Source: Plotosus lineatus
Lineage: Eukaryota; Chordata; Actinopteri; Siluriformes; Plotosidae
Reading direction: 5' to 3'
DNA length: 64,000 nucleotides
Assembly: GCA_024760905.1 (NCBI GenBank)
Contig: CM045731.1
Coordinates: forward strand, 55,671,001-55,735,000
Positions 1 through 13,429 of this stretch are shown in pieces. The notes beneath the pieces were generated by a model. That model searched no databases. It was not told where the DNA came from and saw nothing but the letters and a program-made list of their open reading frames with translations. The position numbers and the translations under genes were made by a program. Numbering within the stretch: the stretch's first letter is position 1; every line of letters starts with the position of its first letter.

Positions 1-1345
1 CAATCCCGAAACCAGTAGGCCAGCAAGCCCTTCAACAGTGTCCCAACATGCCCTACACCAGTGGACCAGCAATCCCGACACCAGTGTACCAACAATCCCG
101 ACACCGGTGTACCACAACAATCCCTCCACCGTGTACCAACAATCCCGAAACCAGTAGACCAACAATCCTGACTCCACTGTACAAACAATCCCTACAACAG
201 TGTCCCGACAAGCCCGACACCAGTGGACCAGCAATCTCGACACCAGTGGACCAGCAATCCCGACACCAGTGGACCAGCAATCCCAACAGCAGTGGACCAG
301 CAATCCCTACAGCAGTGTACCAGCAAGCTCTACACCAGTGTACCAGCATTCCCGACACCAGTGTACCAGCAATCCCGACACCAGTGTACCAGCAATCCCG
401 ACAGCAGTGTACCAACAATCCTGACTCCACTGTACAAACAATCCCGACACCAGTGGACCAGCAATCCCAACAGCAGTGGACCAGCAATCCCTACAGCAGT
501 GTACCAGCAAGCTCTACACCAGTGTACCAGCAATCCCGACACCAGTGTACCAGCAATCCCTACAGCAGTGTACCAACAATCCTGACTCCACTGTACAAAC
601 AATCCCGACACCAGTGGACCAGCAATCCCAACAGCAGTGGACCAGCAGGCCCGACACCAGTGCACCAGCAGTCCCGACACCAGTGTACCAGCAATCCCGA
701 CACCAGTGTACCAGCAATCCCGACAGCAGTGTACCAACAATCCTGACTCCACTGTACAAACAATCCCGACACCAGTGGACCAGCAATCCCAACAGCAGTG
801 GACCAGCAATCCCGACACCAGTGTACCAGCAATCCCTACAGCAGTGTACCAACAATCCTGACTCCACTGTACAAACAATCCCGACACCAGTGGACCAGCA
901 ATCCTGACACCACTGTACAAACAATCCCGACACCAGTGGACCAGCAATCCCAACAGCAGTGGACCAGCAATCCCTACAGCAGTGTACCAGCAAGCTCTAC
1001 ACCAGTGTACCAGCATTCCCGACACCAGTGTACCAGCAATCCCGACACCAGTGTACCAGCAATCCCGACAGCAGTGTACCAACAATCCTGACTCCACTGT
1101 ACAAACAATCCCGACACCAGTGGACCAGCAATCCCAACAGCAGTGGACCAGCAATCTCGACACCAGTGGACCAGCAGGCCCGACACCAGTGTACCAGCAA
1201 TCCCGACACCAGTGTACCAGCAATCCCGACAGCAGTGTCCCGACAAGCCCGACACCAGTGGACCAGCAATCTCGACAGCAGTGTCCCAGAAAGCCCTACA
1301 CCAGTGTACCAGCAATCCCGACACCAGTGTACCAGCAATTCCTTC

Positions 1346-1406
1346 ACCAGTCGACCAGTAATCATGACTGTTCCAATCCGTCCACCAGTGTACCAGCAAT
1401 CCCGAC
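1346..1406 (+). repeat. register-breaking interrupter unit (first of about 25)
   Basis: A CAATTCCTTCACCAGTCGAC unit is followed by a 15-bp partial unit, TAATCATGACTGTTC (1,369-1,383), then a CAATCCGTCCACCAG unit. The 15-bp piece looks like a CAATCCTGACTCC unit that lost 8 bp, so the 23-bp register shifts by 15. The 15-mer or a close variant recurs at about 3,402, 4,613, 8,378, 11,431, 12,642, 13,924, 15,941, 17,750, 18,674, 21,266, 37,476, 40,528, 41,739, 43,021, 45,383, 48,518 and 51,617, with more divergent versions at 47,405, 47,744, 53,617 and 53,957. Confidence 0.9.
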
Positions 1407-1869
1407 ACCAGTGTACCAGCAATCTCGACACCAGTGTACCAGCAATCCCGACAGCAGTGTCCCGACAATCCCGACACCAGTGTACCAACAATCCTGACTC
1501 CACTGTACAAACAATCCCGACACCAGTGGACCACCAATCCCGACACCAGTGTACCAACAATCCCGACACCAGTGTCCCAGCAAGCCCTTCAACAGTGTCC
1601 CAACAAGCCCTACACCAGTGGACCAGCAATCCCGACACCAGTGTACCAACAATCCCGACACCGGTGTACCACAACAATCCCTCCACCGGTGTACCAACAA
1701 TCCCGAAACCAGTAGACCAACAATCCTGACTCCACTGTACAAACAATCCCTACAACAGTGTCCCGACAAGCCCGACACCAGTGGACCAGCAATCTCGACA
1801 CCAGTGGACCAGCAGGCCCGACACCAGTGTACCAGCAATCCCGACACCAGTGTACCAGCAATCCCGACA

Positions 1870-4800
1870 GCAGTGTACCAGCAATCCCGACAGCAGTGGA
1901 CCAACAATCCTGACTCCACTGTACAAACAATCCCGACACCAGTGGACCACCAATCCCGACACCAGTGTACCAACAATCCCGAAACCAGTCGACCAACTAT
2001 CCTGACTCCACTGTACAAACAATCCCGACACCAGTGGACCAGCAATCCCAACAGCAGTGGACCAGCAATCCCTACAGCAGTGTACCAGCAAGCTCTACAC
2101 CAGTGTACCAGCAATCCCGACACCAGTGTACAAACAATACCGACAGCAGTGTCCCAGAAAGCCCTACACCAGTGTACCAGCAATCCCGACACCAGTGTCC
2201 CAGCAAGCCCTACACCAGTGTACCAGCAATCCCGACACCAGTGGACCAGCAGGCCCGACACCAGTGTACCAGCAATCCCGACAGCAGTGTACCAACAATC
2301 CTGACTCCACTGTACAAACAATCCCGACACCAGTGGACCACCAATCCCGACACCAGTGTACCAACAATCCCGAAACCAGTCGACCAACTATCCTGACTCC
2401 ACTGTACAAACAATCCCGACACCAGTAGACCAGCAAGCCCTTCAACAGTGTCCCAACAAGCCCTACACCAGTGGACCAGCAATCCCGACACCAGTGTACC
2501 AACAATCCCGACACCGGTGTACCACAACAATCCCTCCACCTGTGTACCAACAATCCCGAAACCAGTAGACCAACAATCCTGACTCCACTGTACAAACAAT
2601 CCCAACAACAGTGTCCCAACAAGCCCTACACCAGTGTACAAACAATGCCGACACCAGTGTACCAGCAATCCCGACAGCAGTGTCCCGACAAGCCCGACAC
2701 CAGTGGACCAGCAATCTCGACACCAGTGGACCAGCAGGCCCGACACCAGTGGACCAGCAATCCCGACACCAGTGTCCCAGAAAGCCCTACACCAGTGTCC
2801 CAGCAATCCCGACAGCAGTGTACCAACAATCCTGACACCACTGTATAAACAATCCCGACACCAGTGGACCAACAATCCCTACAACAGTGTCCCAACAAGC
2901 ACTACACCAGTGGACGAGCAATCCCTACACCATTGTCTGAGAAAGCCCGACACCAGTGTCCCAGCAATCCCGACAGCAGTGTCCCGACAAGCCCGACACC
3001 AGTGTCCCAGCAAGCCCTACACCAGTGTACCAGCAATCCCGACAGCAGTGTCCCGACAAGCCCGACACCAGTGGACCAGCAATCTCGACACCAGTGTACC
3101 AGCAATCCCGACAGCAGTGTCCCAACAATCCTGACTCCACTGTACAAACAATCCCGACACCAGTGGACCAGCAATTCCAACAGCAGTGGACCAGCAATCC
3201 CTACAGCAGTGTACCAGCAAGCTCTACACCAGTGTACCAGCAATCCCGACACCAGTGTACCAGCAATCCCTACAGCAGTGTACCAACAATCCTGACACCA
3301 GTGTACAAACAATACCGACAGCAGTGTCCCAGAAAGCCCTACACCAGTGTACCAGCAATCCCGACACCAGTGTACCAGCAATTCCTTCACCAGTCGACCA
3401 GTAATCATGACTGTTCCAATCCGTCCACCAGTGTCCCAACAATCCCGACACCAGTGGACCAGCAGGCCCGACACCAGTGTACCGGCAATCCCGACACCAG
3501 TGTACCAGCAATCCCGCCAGCAGTGTACCAACAATCCTGACTCCACTGTACAAACAATCCCGACACCAGTGGACCACCAATCCCGACACCAGTGTACCAA
3601 CAATCCCGAAACCAGTGTACCAACAATCCTTACTCCACTGTACAAACAATCCCTACAACAGTGTCCCAACAAGCCCTACACCAGTGTACAAACAATGCCG
3701 ACACCAGTGTACCAGCAATCCCGACAGCAGTGTCCCGACAAGCCCGACACCAGTGGACCAGCAATCTCGACACCAGTGGACCAGCAGGCCCGACACCAGT
3801 GTACCAGCAATCCCGACAGCAGTGTACCAACAATCCTGACTCCACTGTACAAACAATCCCGACACCAGTGGACCAGCAATCCCAACAGCAGTGGACCAGC
3901 AATCCCTACAGCAGTGTACCAGCAAGCTCTACACCAGTGTACCAGCATTCCCGACACCAGTGTACCAGCAATCCCGACACCAGTGTACCAGCAATCCCGA
4001 CAGCAGTGTACCAACAATCCTGACTCCACTGTACAAACAATCCCGACACCAGTGGACCAGCAATCCCAACAGCAGTGGACCAGCAATCCCTACAGCAGTG
4101 TACCAGCAAGCTCTACACCAGTGTACCAGCAATCCCGACACCAGTGTACCAGCAATCCCTACAGCAGTGTACCAACAATCCTGACTCCACTGTACAAACA
4201 ATCCCGACACCAGTGGACCAGCAATCCCAACAGCAGTGTACCAGCAAGCTCTACACCAGTGTACCAGCATTCCCGACACCAGTGTACCAGCAATCCCGAC
4301 ACCAGTGTACCAGCAATCCCGACAGCAGTGTACCAACAATCCTGACTCCACTGTACAAACAATCCCGACACCAGTGGACCAGCAATCCCAACAGCAGTGG
4401 ACCAGCAATCCCTACAGCAGTGTACCAGCAAACTCTACACCAGTGTACCAGCAATCCCGACACCAGTGTACCAGCAATCCCTACAGCAGTGTACCAACAA
4501 TCCTGACACCAGTGTACAAACAATACCGACAGCAGTGTCCCAGAAAGCCCTACACCAGTGTACCAGCAATCCCGACACCAGTGTACCAGCAATTCCTTCA
4601 CCAGTCGACCAGTAATCATGACTGTTCCAATCCGTCCACCAGTGTCCCAACAATCCCGACACCAGTGGACCAGCAGGCCCGACACCAGTGTACCAGCAAT
4701 CCCGACACCAGTGTCCCGACAAGCCCGACACCAGTGTCCCAGCAAGCCCTACACCAGTGTACCAGCAATACCGACACCAGTGGACCAGCAGGCCCGACAC

Positions 4801-5400
4801 CAGTGTACCAGCAATCCCGACAGCAGTGTACCAACAATCCTGACTCCACTGTACAAACAATCCCGACACCAGTGGACCACCAATCCCGACACCAGTGTAC
4901 CAACAATCCCGAAACCAGTCGACCAACTATCCTGACTCCACTGTACAAACAATCCCGACACCAGTAGACCAGCAAGCCCTTCAACAGTGTCCCAACAAGC
5001 CCTACACCAGTGGACCAGCAATCCCGACACCAGTGTACCAACAATCCTGACACCAGTGTACAAACAATACCGACAGCAGTGTCCCAGAAAGCCCTACACC
5101 AGTGTCCCAGCAATCCCCACAGCAGTGTACCAACAATCCTGACACCACTGTATAAACAATCCCGACACCAGTGGACCAACAATCCCTACAACAGTGTCCC
5201 AACAAGCACTACACCAGTGGACGAGCAATCCCTACACCATTGTCTGAGAAAGCCCGACACCAGTGTCCCAGCAATCCCGACAGCAGTGTCCCGACAAGCC
5301 CGACACCAGTGTCCCAGCAAGCCCTACACCAGTGTACCAGCAATACCGACACCAGTGGACCAGCAGGCCCGACACCAGTGTACCAGCAATCCCGACACCA
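1870..5400 (+). repeat. 3.5-kb higher-order block, copy 1
   Basis: Aligns with 9,899-13,429 at a constant offset of 8,029; for example the register interrupters at 3,402 and 4,613 correspond to 11,431 and 12,642. The constant offset hides two one-unit deletions that cancel: the second copy lacks one unit near 11,900, and this copy lacks one near 4,230. Beyond about 5,400 the two copies diverge. Confidence 0.9.
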
Positions 5401-6699
5401 GTGTACCAGCAATCCCGACAGCAGTGTACCAACAATCCTGACTCCACTGTACAAACAATCCGGACACCAGTGGACCACCAATCCCGACAGCAGTGTCCCG
5501 ACAAGCCCGACACCAGTGGACCAGCAATCTCGACACCAGTGGACCAGCAGGCCCGACACCAGTGTACCAGCAATCCCGACACCAGTGTACCAGCAATCCC
5601 GACAGCAGTGTCCCGACAAGCCCGACACCAGTGGACCAGCAATCTCGACACCAGTGGACCAGCAGGCCCGACACCAGTGTACCAGCAATCCCGAAACCAG
5701 TAGACCAACAATCCTGACTCCACTGTACAAACAATCCCAACAACAGTGTCCCAACAAGCCCTACACCAGTGTACAAACAATGCCGACACCAGTGTACCAG
5801 CAATCCCGACAGCAGTGTCCCGACAAGCCCGACACCAGTGGACCAGCAATCTCTACACCAGTGGACCAGCAGGCCCGACACCAGTGTACCAGCAATCCCG
5901 ACACCAGTGTACCAGCAATCCCGACAGCAGTGTACCAACAATCCTGACTCCACTGTACAAACAATCCCGGACACCAGTGGACCACCAATCCCGACAGCAG
6001 TGTCCCGACAAGCCCGACACCAGTGTCCCAGCAAGCCCTACACCAGTCTACCAGCAATCCCGACACCAGTGTCCCAGAAAGCCCTACACCAGTGTACCAA
6101 CAATCCCGAAACCAGTAGACCAACAATCCTGACTCCACTGTACAAACAATCCCTACAACAGTGTCCCAACAAGCCCTACACCAGTGTACAAACAATGCCG
6201 ACACCAGTGTACCAGCAATCCCGACAGCAGTGTCCCGACAATCCCGACACCAGTGGACCAGCAGGCCCGACACCAGTGTATAAACAATCCCGACACCAGT
6301 GGACCAACAATCCCTACAACAGTGTCCCAACAAGCACTACACCAGTGGACGAGCAATCCCTACACCATTGTCTGACAAAGCCCGACACCAGTGTACCAGC
6401 AATCCCGACAGCAGTGTCCCGACAAGCCCGACACCAGTGGACCAGCAATCTCTACACCAGTGTACCAGCAATCCCGACAGCAGTGTCCCGACAAGCCCGA
6501 CACCAGTGGACCAGCAATCTCGACACCAGTGGACCAGCAGGCCCGACACCAGTGTACCAGCAATCCCGACACCAGTGTACCAGCAATTCCGACAGCAGTG
6601 TACCAACAATCCTTACTCCACTGTACAAACAATCCCGACACCAGTGGACCACCAATCCCGACAGCAGTGTACCAACAATCCTGACTCCACTGTACAAAC

Positions 6700-8270
6700 A
6701 ATCCCGACACCAGTGGACCAGCAATCCCAACAGCAGTGGACCAGCAATCCCTACAGCAGTGTACCAGCAAGCTCTACACCAGTGTACCAGCATTCCCGAC
6801 ACCAGTGTACCAGCAATCCCGACACCAGTGTACCAGCAATCCCGACAGCAGTGTACCAACAATCCTGACTCCACTGTACAAACAATCCCGACACCAGTGG
6901 ACCAGCAATCCCAACAGCAGTGGACCAGCAATCCCTACAGCAGTGTACCAGCAAGCTCTACACCAGTGTACCAGCAATCCCGACACCAGTGTACCAGCAA
7001 TCCCTACAGCAGTGTACCAACAATCCTGACTCCACTGTACAAACAATCCCGACACCAGTGGACCAGCAATCCCAACAGCAGTGGACCAGCAATCCCTACA
7101 GCAGTGTACCAGCAAGCTCTACACCAGTGTACCAGCATTCCCGACACCAGTGTACCAGCAATCCCGACACCAGTGTACCAGCAATCCCGACAGCAGTGTA
7201 CCAACAATCCTGACTCCACTGTACAAACAATCCCGACACCAGTGGACCAGCAATCCCAACAGCAGTGGACCAGCAATCCCTACAGCAGTGTACCAGCAAG
7301 CTCTACACCAGTGTACCAGCAATCCCGACACCAGTGTACCAGCAATCCCTACAGCAGTGTACCAACAAGCCCTACACCAGTGTACAAACAATGCCGACAC
7401 CAGTGTACCAGCAATCCCGACAGCAGTGTCCCGACAAGCCCGACACCAGTGGACCAGCAATCTCGACACCAGTGGACCAGCAGGCCCGACACCAGTGTAC
7501 CAGCAATCCCGACACCAGTGTCCCAGAAAGCCCTACACCAGTGTCCCAGCAATCCCGACAGCAGTGTACCAACAATCCTGACACCACTGTATAAACAATC
7601 CCGACACCAGTGGACCAACAATCCCAACAGCAGTGGACCAGCAATCCCTACAGCAGTGTACCAGCAAGCTCTACACCAGTGTACCAGCATTCCCGACACC
7701 AGTGTACCAGCAATCCCGACACCAGTGTACCAGCAATCCCGACAGCAGTGTACCAACAATCCTGACTCCACTGTACAAACAATCCCGACACCAGTGGACC
7801 AGCAATCCCAACAGCAGTGGACCAGCAATCCCTACAGCAGTGTACCAGCAAGCTCTACACCAGTGTACCAGCAATCCCGACACCAGTGTACCAGCAATCC
7901 CTACAGCAGTGTACCAACAATCCTGACTCCACTGTACAAACAATCCCGACACCAGTGGACCAGCAATCCCAACAGCAGTGGACCAGCAATCCCTACAGCA
8001 GTGTACCAGCAAGCTCTACACCAGTGTACCAGCATTCCCGACACCAGTGTACCAGCAATCCCGACACCAGTGTACCAGCAATCCCGACAGCAGTGTACCA
8101 ACAATCCTGACTCCACTGTACAAACAATCCCGACACCAGTGGACCAGCAATCCCAACAGCAGTGGACCAGCAATCCCTACAGCAGTGTACCAGCAAACTC
8201 TACACCAGTGTACCAGCAATCCCGACACCAGTGTACCAGCAATCCCTACAGCAGTGTACCAACAATCCTG
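6700..8270 (+). repeat. 345-bp (15-unit) higher-order repeats
   Basis: A fixed series of 15 variant 23-bp units recurs with a 345-bp period: landmark positions 6,751 and 7,096 are 345 bp apart, as are 7,648 and 7,993. The two pairs are 552 bp (24 units) apart because a 9-unit stretch is interposed. Within each period the order includes a CCCAACAGC unit, a CAAGCTCTAC unit, a CATTCCCGAC unit and two CCTGACTCC units. The terminal copy near 8,190 has CAAACTC in place of CAAGCTC. Confidence 0.88.
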
Positions 8271-9898
8271 ACACCAGTGTACAAACAATACCGACAGCAG
8301 TGTCCCAGAAAGCCCTACACCAGTGTACCAGCAATCCCGACACCAGTGTACCAGCAATTCCTTCACCAGTCGACCAGTAATCATGACTGTTCCAATCCGT
8401 CCACCAGTGTCCCAACAATCCCGACACCAGTGGACCAGCAGGCCCGACACCAGTGTACCAGCAATCCCGACACCAGTGTACCAGCAATCCCGCCAGCAGT
8501 GTACCAACAATCTCGACACCAGTGTACCAGCAATCCCGACAGCAGTGTCCCGACAAGCCCGACACCAGTGGACCAGCAATCTCGACACCAGTGGACCAGC
8601 AGGCCCGACACCAGTGTACCAGCAATCCCGACACCAGTGTACCAGCAATTCCGACAGCAGTGTACCAACAATCCTTACTCCACTGTACAAACAATCCCTA
8701 CAACAGTGTCCCAACAAGCCCTACACCAGTGTACAAACAATGCCGACACCAGTGTCCCAGCAATCCCGACAGCAGTGTACCAACAATCCTGACACCACTG
8801 TATAAACAATCCCGACACCAGTGGACCAACAATCCCTACAACAGTGTCCCAACAAGCACTACACCAGTGGACGAGCAATCCCTACACCATTGTCTGAGAA
8901 AGCCCGACACCAGTGTCCCAGCAATCCCGACAGCAGTGTCCCGACAAGCCCGACACCAGTGTCCCAGCAAGCCCTACACCAGTGTACCAGCAATACCGAC
9001 ACCAGTGGACCAGCAGGCCCGACACCAGTGTACCAGCAATCCCGACAGCAGTGTACCAACAATCCTGACTCCACTGTACAAACAATCCCGACACGAGTAG
9101 ACCACCAATCCCGACACCAGTGTAGAAACAATCCCTACAACAGTGTCCCAACAAGCCCTACACCAGTGTACAAACAATGCCGACACCAGTGTACCAGCAA
9201 TCCCGACAGCAGTGTCCCGACAAGCCCGACACCAGTGGACCAGCAATCCCGACACCAGTGTACCAGCAATCCCGAAACCAGTAAACCAACAATCCTGACT
9301 CCACTGTACAAACAATCCCAACAACAGTGTCCCAACAAGCCCTACACCAGTGTACAAACAATGCCGACACCAGTGTACCAGCAATCCCGACAGCAGTGTC
9401 CCGACAAGCCCGACACCAGTGGACCAGCAATCTCTACACCAGTGGACCAGCAGGCCCGACACCAGTGTACCAGCAATCCCGACACCAGTGTACCAGCAAT
9501 CCCGACAGCAGTGTACCAACAATCCTGACTCCACTGTACAAACAATCCGGACACCAGTGGACCACCAATCCCGACAGCAGTGTCCCGACAAGCCCGACAC
9601 CAGTGTCCCAGCAAGCCCTACACCAGTCTACCAGCAATCCCGACACCAGTGTCCCAGAAAGCCCTACACCAGTGTACCAACAATCCCGAAACCAGTAGAC
9701 CAACAATCCTGACTCCACTGTACAAACAATCCCTACAACAGTGTCCCAACAAGCCCTACACCAGTGTACAAACAATGCCGACACCAGTGTACCAGCAATC
9801 CCGACAGCAGTGTCCCGACAAGCCCGACACCAGTGGACCAGCAATCTCGACACCAGTGGACCAGCAGGCCCGACACCAGTGTACCAGCAATCCCGACA

Positions 9899-12800
9899 CC
9901 AGTGTACCAGCAATCCCGACAGCAGTGGACCAACAATCCTGACTCCACTGTACAAACAATCCCGACACCAGTGGACCACCAATCCCGACACCAGTGTACC
10001 AACAATCCCGAAACCAGTCGACCAACTATCCTGACTCCACTGTACAAACAATCCCGACACCAGTGGACCAGCAATCCCAACAGCAGTGGACCAGCAATCC
10101 CTACAGCAGTGTACCAGCAAGCTCTACACCAGTGTACCAGCAATCCCGACACCAGTGTACAAACAATACCGACAGCAGTGTCCCAGAAAGCCCTACACCA
10201 GTGTACCAGCAATCCCGACACCAGTGTCCCAGCAAGCCCTACACCAGTGTACCAGCAATCCCGACACCAGTGGACCAGCAGGCCCGACACCAGTGTACCA
10301 GCAATCCCGACAGCAGTGTACCAACAATCCTGACTCCACTGTACAAACAATCCCGACACCAGTGGACCACCAATCCCGACACCAGTGTACCAACAATCCC
10401 GAAACCAGTCGACCAACTATCCTGACTCCACTGTACAAACAATCCCGACACCAGTAGACCAGCAAGCCCTTCAACAGTGTCCCAACAAGCCCTACACCAG
10501 TGGACCAGCAATCCCGACACCAGTGTACCAACAATCCCGACACCGGTGTACCACAACAATCCCTCCACCTGTGTACCAACAATCCCGAAACCAGTAGACC
10601 AACAATCCTGACTCCACTGTACAAACAATCCCAACAACAGTGTCCCAACAAGCCCTACACCAGTGTACAAACAATGCCGACACCAGTGTACCAGCAATCC
10701 CGACAGCAGTGTCCCGACAAGCCCGACACCAGTGGACCAGCAATCTCGACACCAGTGGACCAGCAGGCCCGACACCAGTGGACCAGCAATCCCGACACCA
10801 GTGTCCCAGAAAGCCCTACACCAGTGTCCCAGCAATCCCGACAGCAGTGTACCAACAATCCTGACACCACTGTATAAACAATCCCGACACCAGTGGACCA
10901 ACAATCCCTACAACAGTGTCCCAACAAGCACTACACCAGTGGACGAGCAATCCCTACACCATTGTCTGAGAAAGCCCGACACCAGTGTCCCAGCAATCCC
11001 GACAGCAGTGTCCCGACAAGCCCGACACCAGTGTCCCAGCAAGCCCTACACCAGTGTACCAGCAATCCCGACAGCAGTGTCCCGACAAGCCCGACACCAG
11101 TGGACCAGCAATCTCGACACCAGTGTACCAGCAATCCCGACAGCAGTGTCCCAACAATCCTGACTCCACTGTACAAACAATCCCGACACCAGTGGACCAG
11201 CAATTCCAACAGCAGTGGACCAGCAATCCCTACAGCAGTGTACCAGCAAGCTCTACACCAGTGTACCAGCAATCCCGACACCAGTGTACCAGCAATCCCT
11301 ACAGCAGTGTACCAACAATCCTGACACCAGTGTACAAACAATACCGACAGCAGTGTCCCAGAAAGCCCTACACCAGTGTACCAGCAATCCCGACACCAGT
11401 GTACCAGCAATTCCTTCACCAGTCGACCAGTAATCATGACTGTTCCAATCCGTCCACCAGTGTCCCAACAATCCCGACACCAGTGGACCAGCAGGCCCGA
11501 CACCAGTGTACCGGCAATCCCGACACCAGTGTACCAGCAATCCCGCCAGCAGTGTACCAACAATCCTGACTCCACTGTACAAACAATCCCGACACCAGTG
11601 GACCACCAATCCCGACACCAGTGTACCAACAATCCCGAAACCAGTGTACCAACAATCCTTACTCCACTGTACAAACAATCCCTACAACAGTGTCCCAACA
11701 AGCCCTACACCAGTGTACAAACAATGCCGACACCAGTGTACCAGCAATCCCGACAGCAGTGTCCCGACAAGCCCGACACCAGTGGACCAGCAATCTCGAC
11801 ACCAGTGGACCAGCAGGCCCGACACCAGTGTACCAGCAATCCCGACAGCAGTGTACCAACAATCCTGACTCCACTGTACAAACAATCCCGACACCAGTGG
11901 ACCAGCAATCCCTACAGCAGTGTACCAGCAAGCTCTACACCAGTGTACCAGCATTCCCGACACCAGTGTACCAGCAATCCCGACACCAGTGTACCAGCAA
12001 TCCCGACAGCAGTGTACCAACAATCCTGACTCCACTGTACAAACAATCCCGACACCAGTGGACCAGCAATCCCAACAGCAGTGGACCAGCAATCCCTACA
12101 GCAGTGTACCAGCAAGCTCTACACCAGTGTACCAGCAATCCCGACACCAGTGTACCAGCAATCCCTACAGCAGTGTACCAACAATCCTGACTCCACTGTA
12201 CAAACAATCCCGACACCAGTGGACCAGCAATCCCAACAGCAGTGGACCAGCAATCCCTACAGCAGTGTACCAGCAAGCTCTACACCAGTGTACCAGCATT
12301 CCCGACACCAGTGTACCAGCAATCCCGACACCAGTGTACCAGCAATCCCGACAGCAGTGTACCAACAATCCTGACTCCACTGTACAAACAATCCCGACAC
12401 CAGTGGACCAGCAATCCCAACAGCAGTGGACCAGCAATCCCTACAGCAGTGTACCAGCAAACTCTACACCAGTGTACCAGCAATCCCGACACCAGTGTAC
12501 CAGCAATCCCTACAGCAGTGTACCAACAATCCTGACACCAGTGTACAAACAATACCGACAGCAGTGTCCCAGAAAGCCCTACACCAGTGTACCAGCAATC
12601 CCGACACCAGTGTACCAGCAATTCCTTCACCAGTCGACCAGTAATCATGACTGTTCCAATCCGTCCACCAGTGTCCCAACAATCCCGACACCAGTGGACC
12701 AGCAGGCCCGACACCAGTGTACCAGCAATCCCGACAGCAGTGTCCCGACAAGCCCGACACCAGTGTCCCAGCAAGCCCTACACCAGTGTACCAGCAATAC

Positions 12801-13429
12801 CGACACCAGTGGACCAGCAGGCCCGACACCAGTGTACCAGCAATCCCGACAGCAGTGTACCAACAATCCTGACTCCACTGTACAAACAATCCCGACACCA
12901 GTGGACCACCAATCCCGACACCAGTGTACCAACAATCCCGAAACCAGTCGACCAACTATCCTGACTCCACTGTACAAACAATCCCGACACCAGTAGACCA
13001 GCAAGCCCTTCAACAGTGTCCCAACAAGCCCTACACCAGTGGACCAGCAATCCCGACACCAGTGTACCAACAATCCTGACACCAGTGTACAAACAATACC
13101 GACAGCAGTGTCCCAGAAAGCCCTACACCAGTGTCCCAGCAATCCCCACAGCAGTGTACCAACAATCCTGACACCACTGTATAAACAATCCCGACACCAG
13201 TGGACCAACAATCCCTACAACAGTGTCCCAACAAGCACTACACCAGTGGACGAGCAATCCCTACACCATTGTCTGAGAAAGCCCGACACCAGTGTCCCAG
13301 CAATCCCGACAGCAGTGTCCCGACAAGCCCGACACCAGTGTCCCAGCAAGCCCTACACCAGTGTACCAGCAATACCGACACCAGTGGACCAGCAGGCCCG
13401 ACACCAGTGTACCAGCAATCCCGACACCA
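9899..13429 (+). repeat. 3.5-kb higher-order block, copy 2
   Basis: Second copy of the block at 1,870-5,400 (offset 8,029). It also lies inside the 7.3-15.95 kb segment duplicated at 36.4-45.4 kb, so the order of events was probably block duplication first and the larger duplication later. Confidence 0.9.

Noticed and set aside
5769..8792. 1,007-codon + strand reading frame, and dozens of similar ones throughout 1-56,000 on both strands
   Set aside because: They are translations of the 23-bp satellite. The same peptide period appears in every frame, the minus strand is equally open, and no promoter, splice or conserved domain is visible. Stops appear only where variant units create TGA, TAG or TAA.
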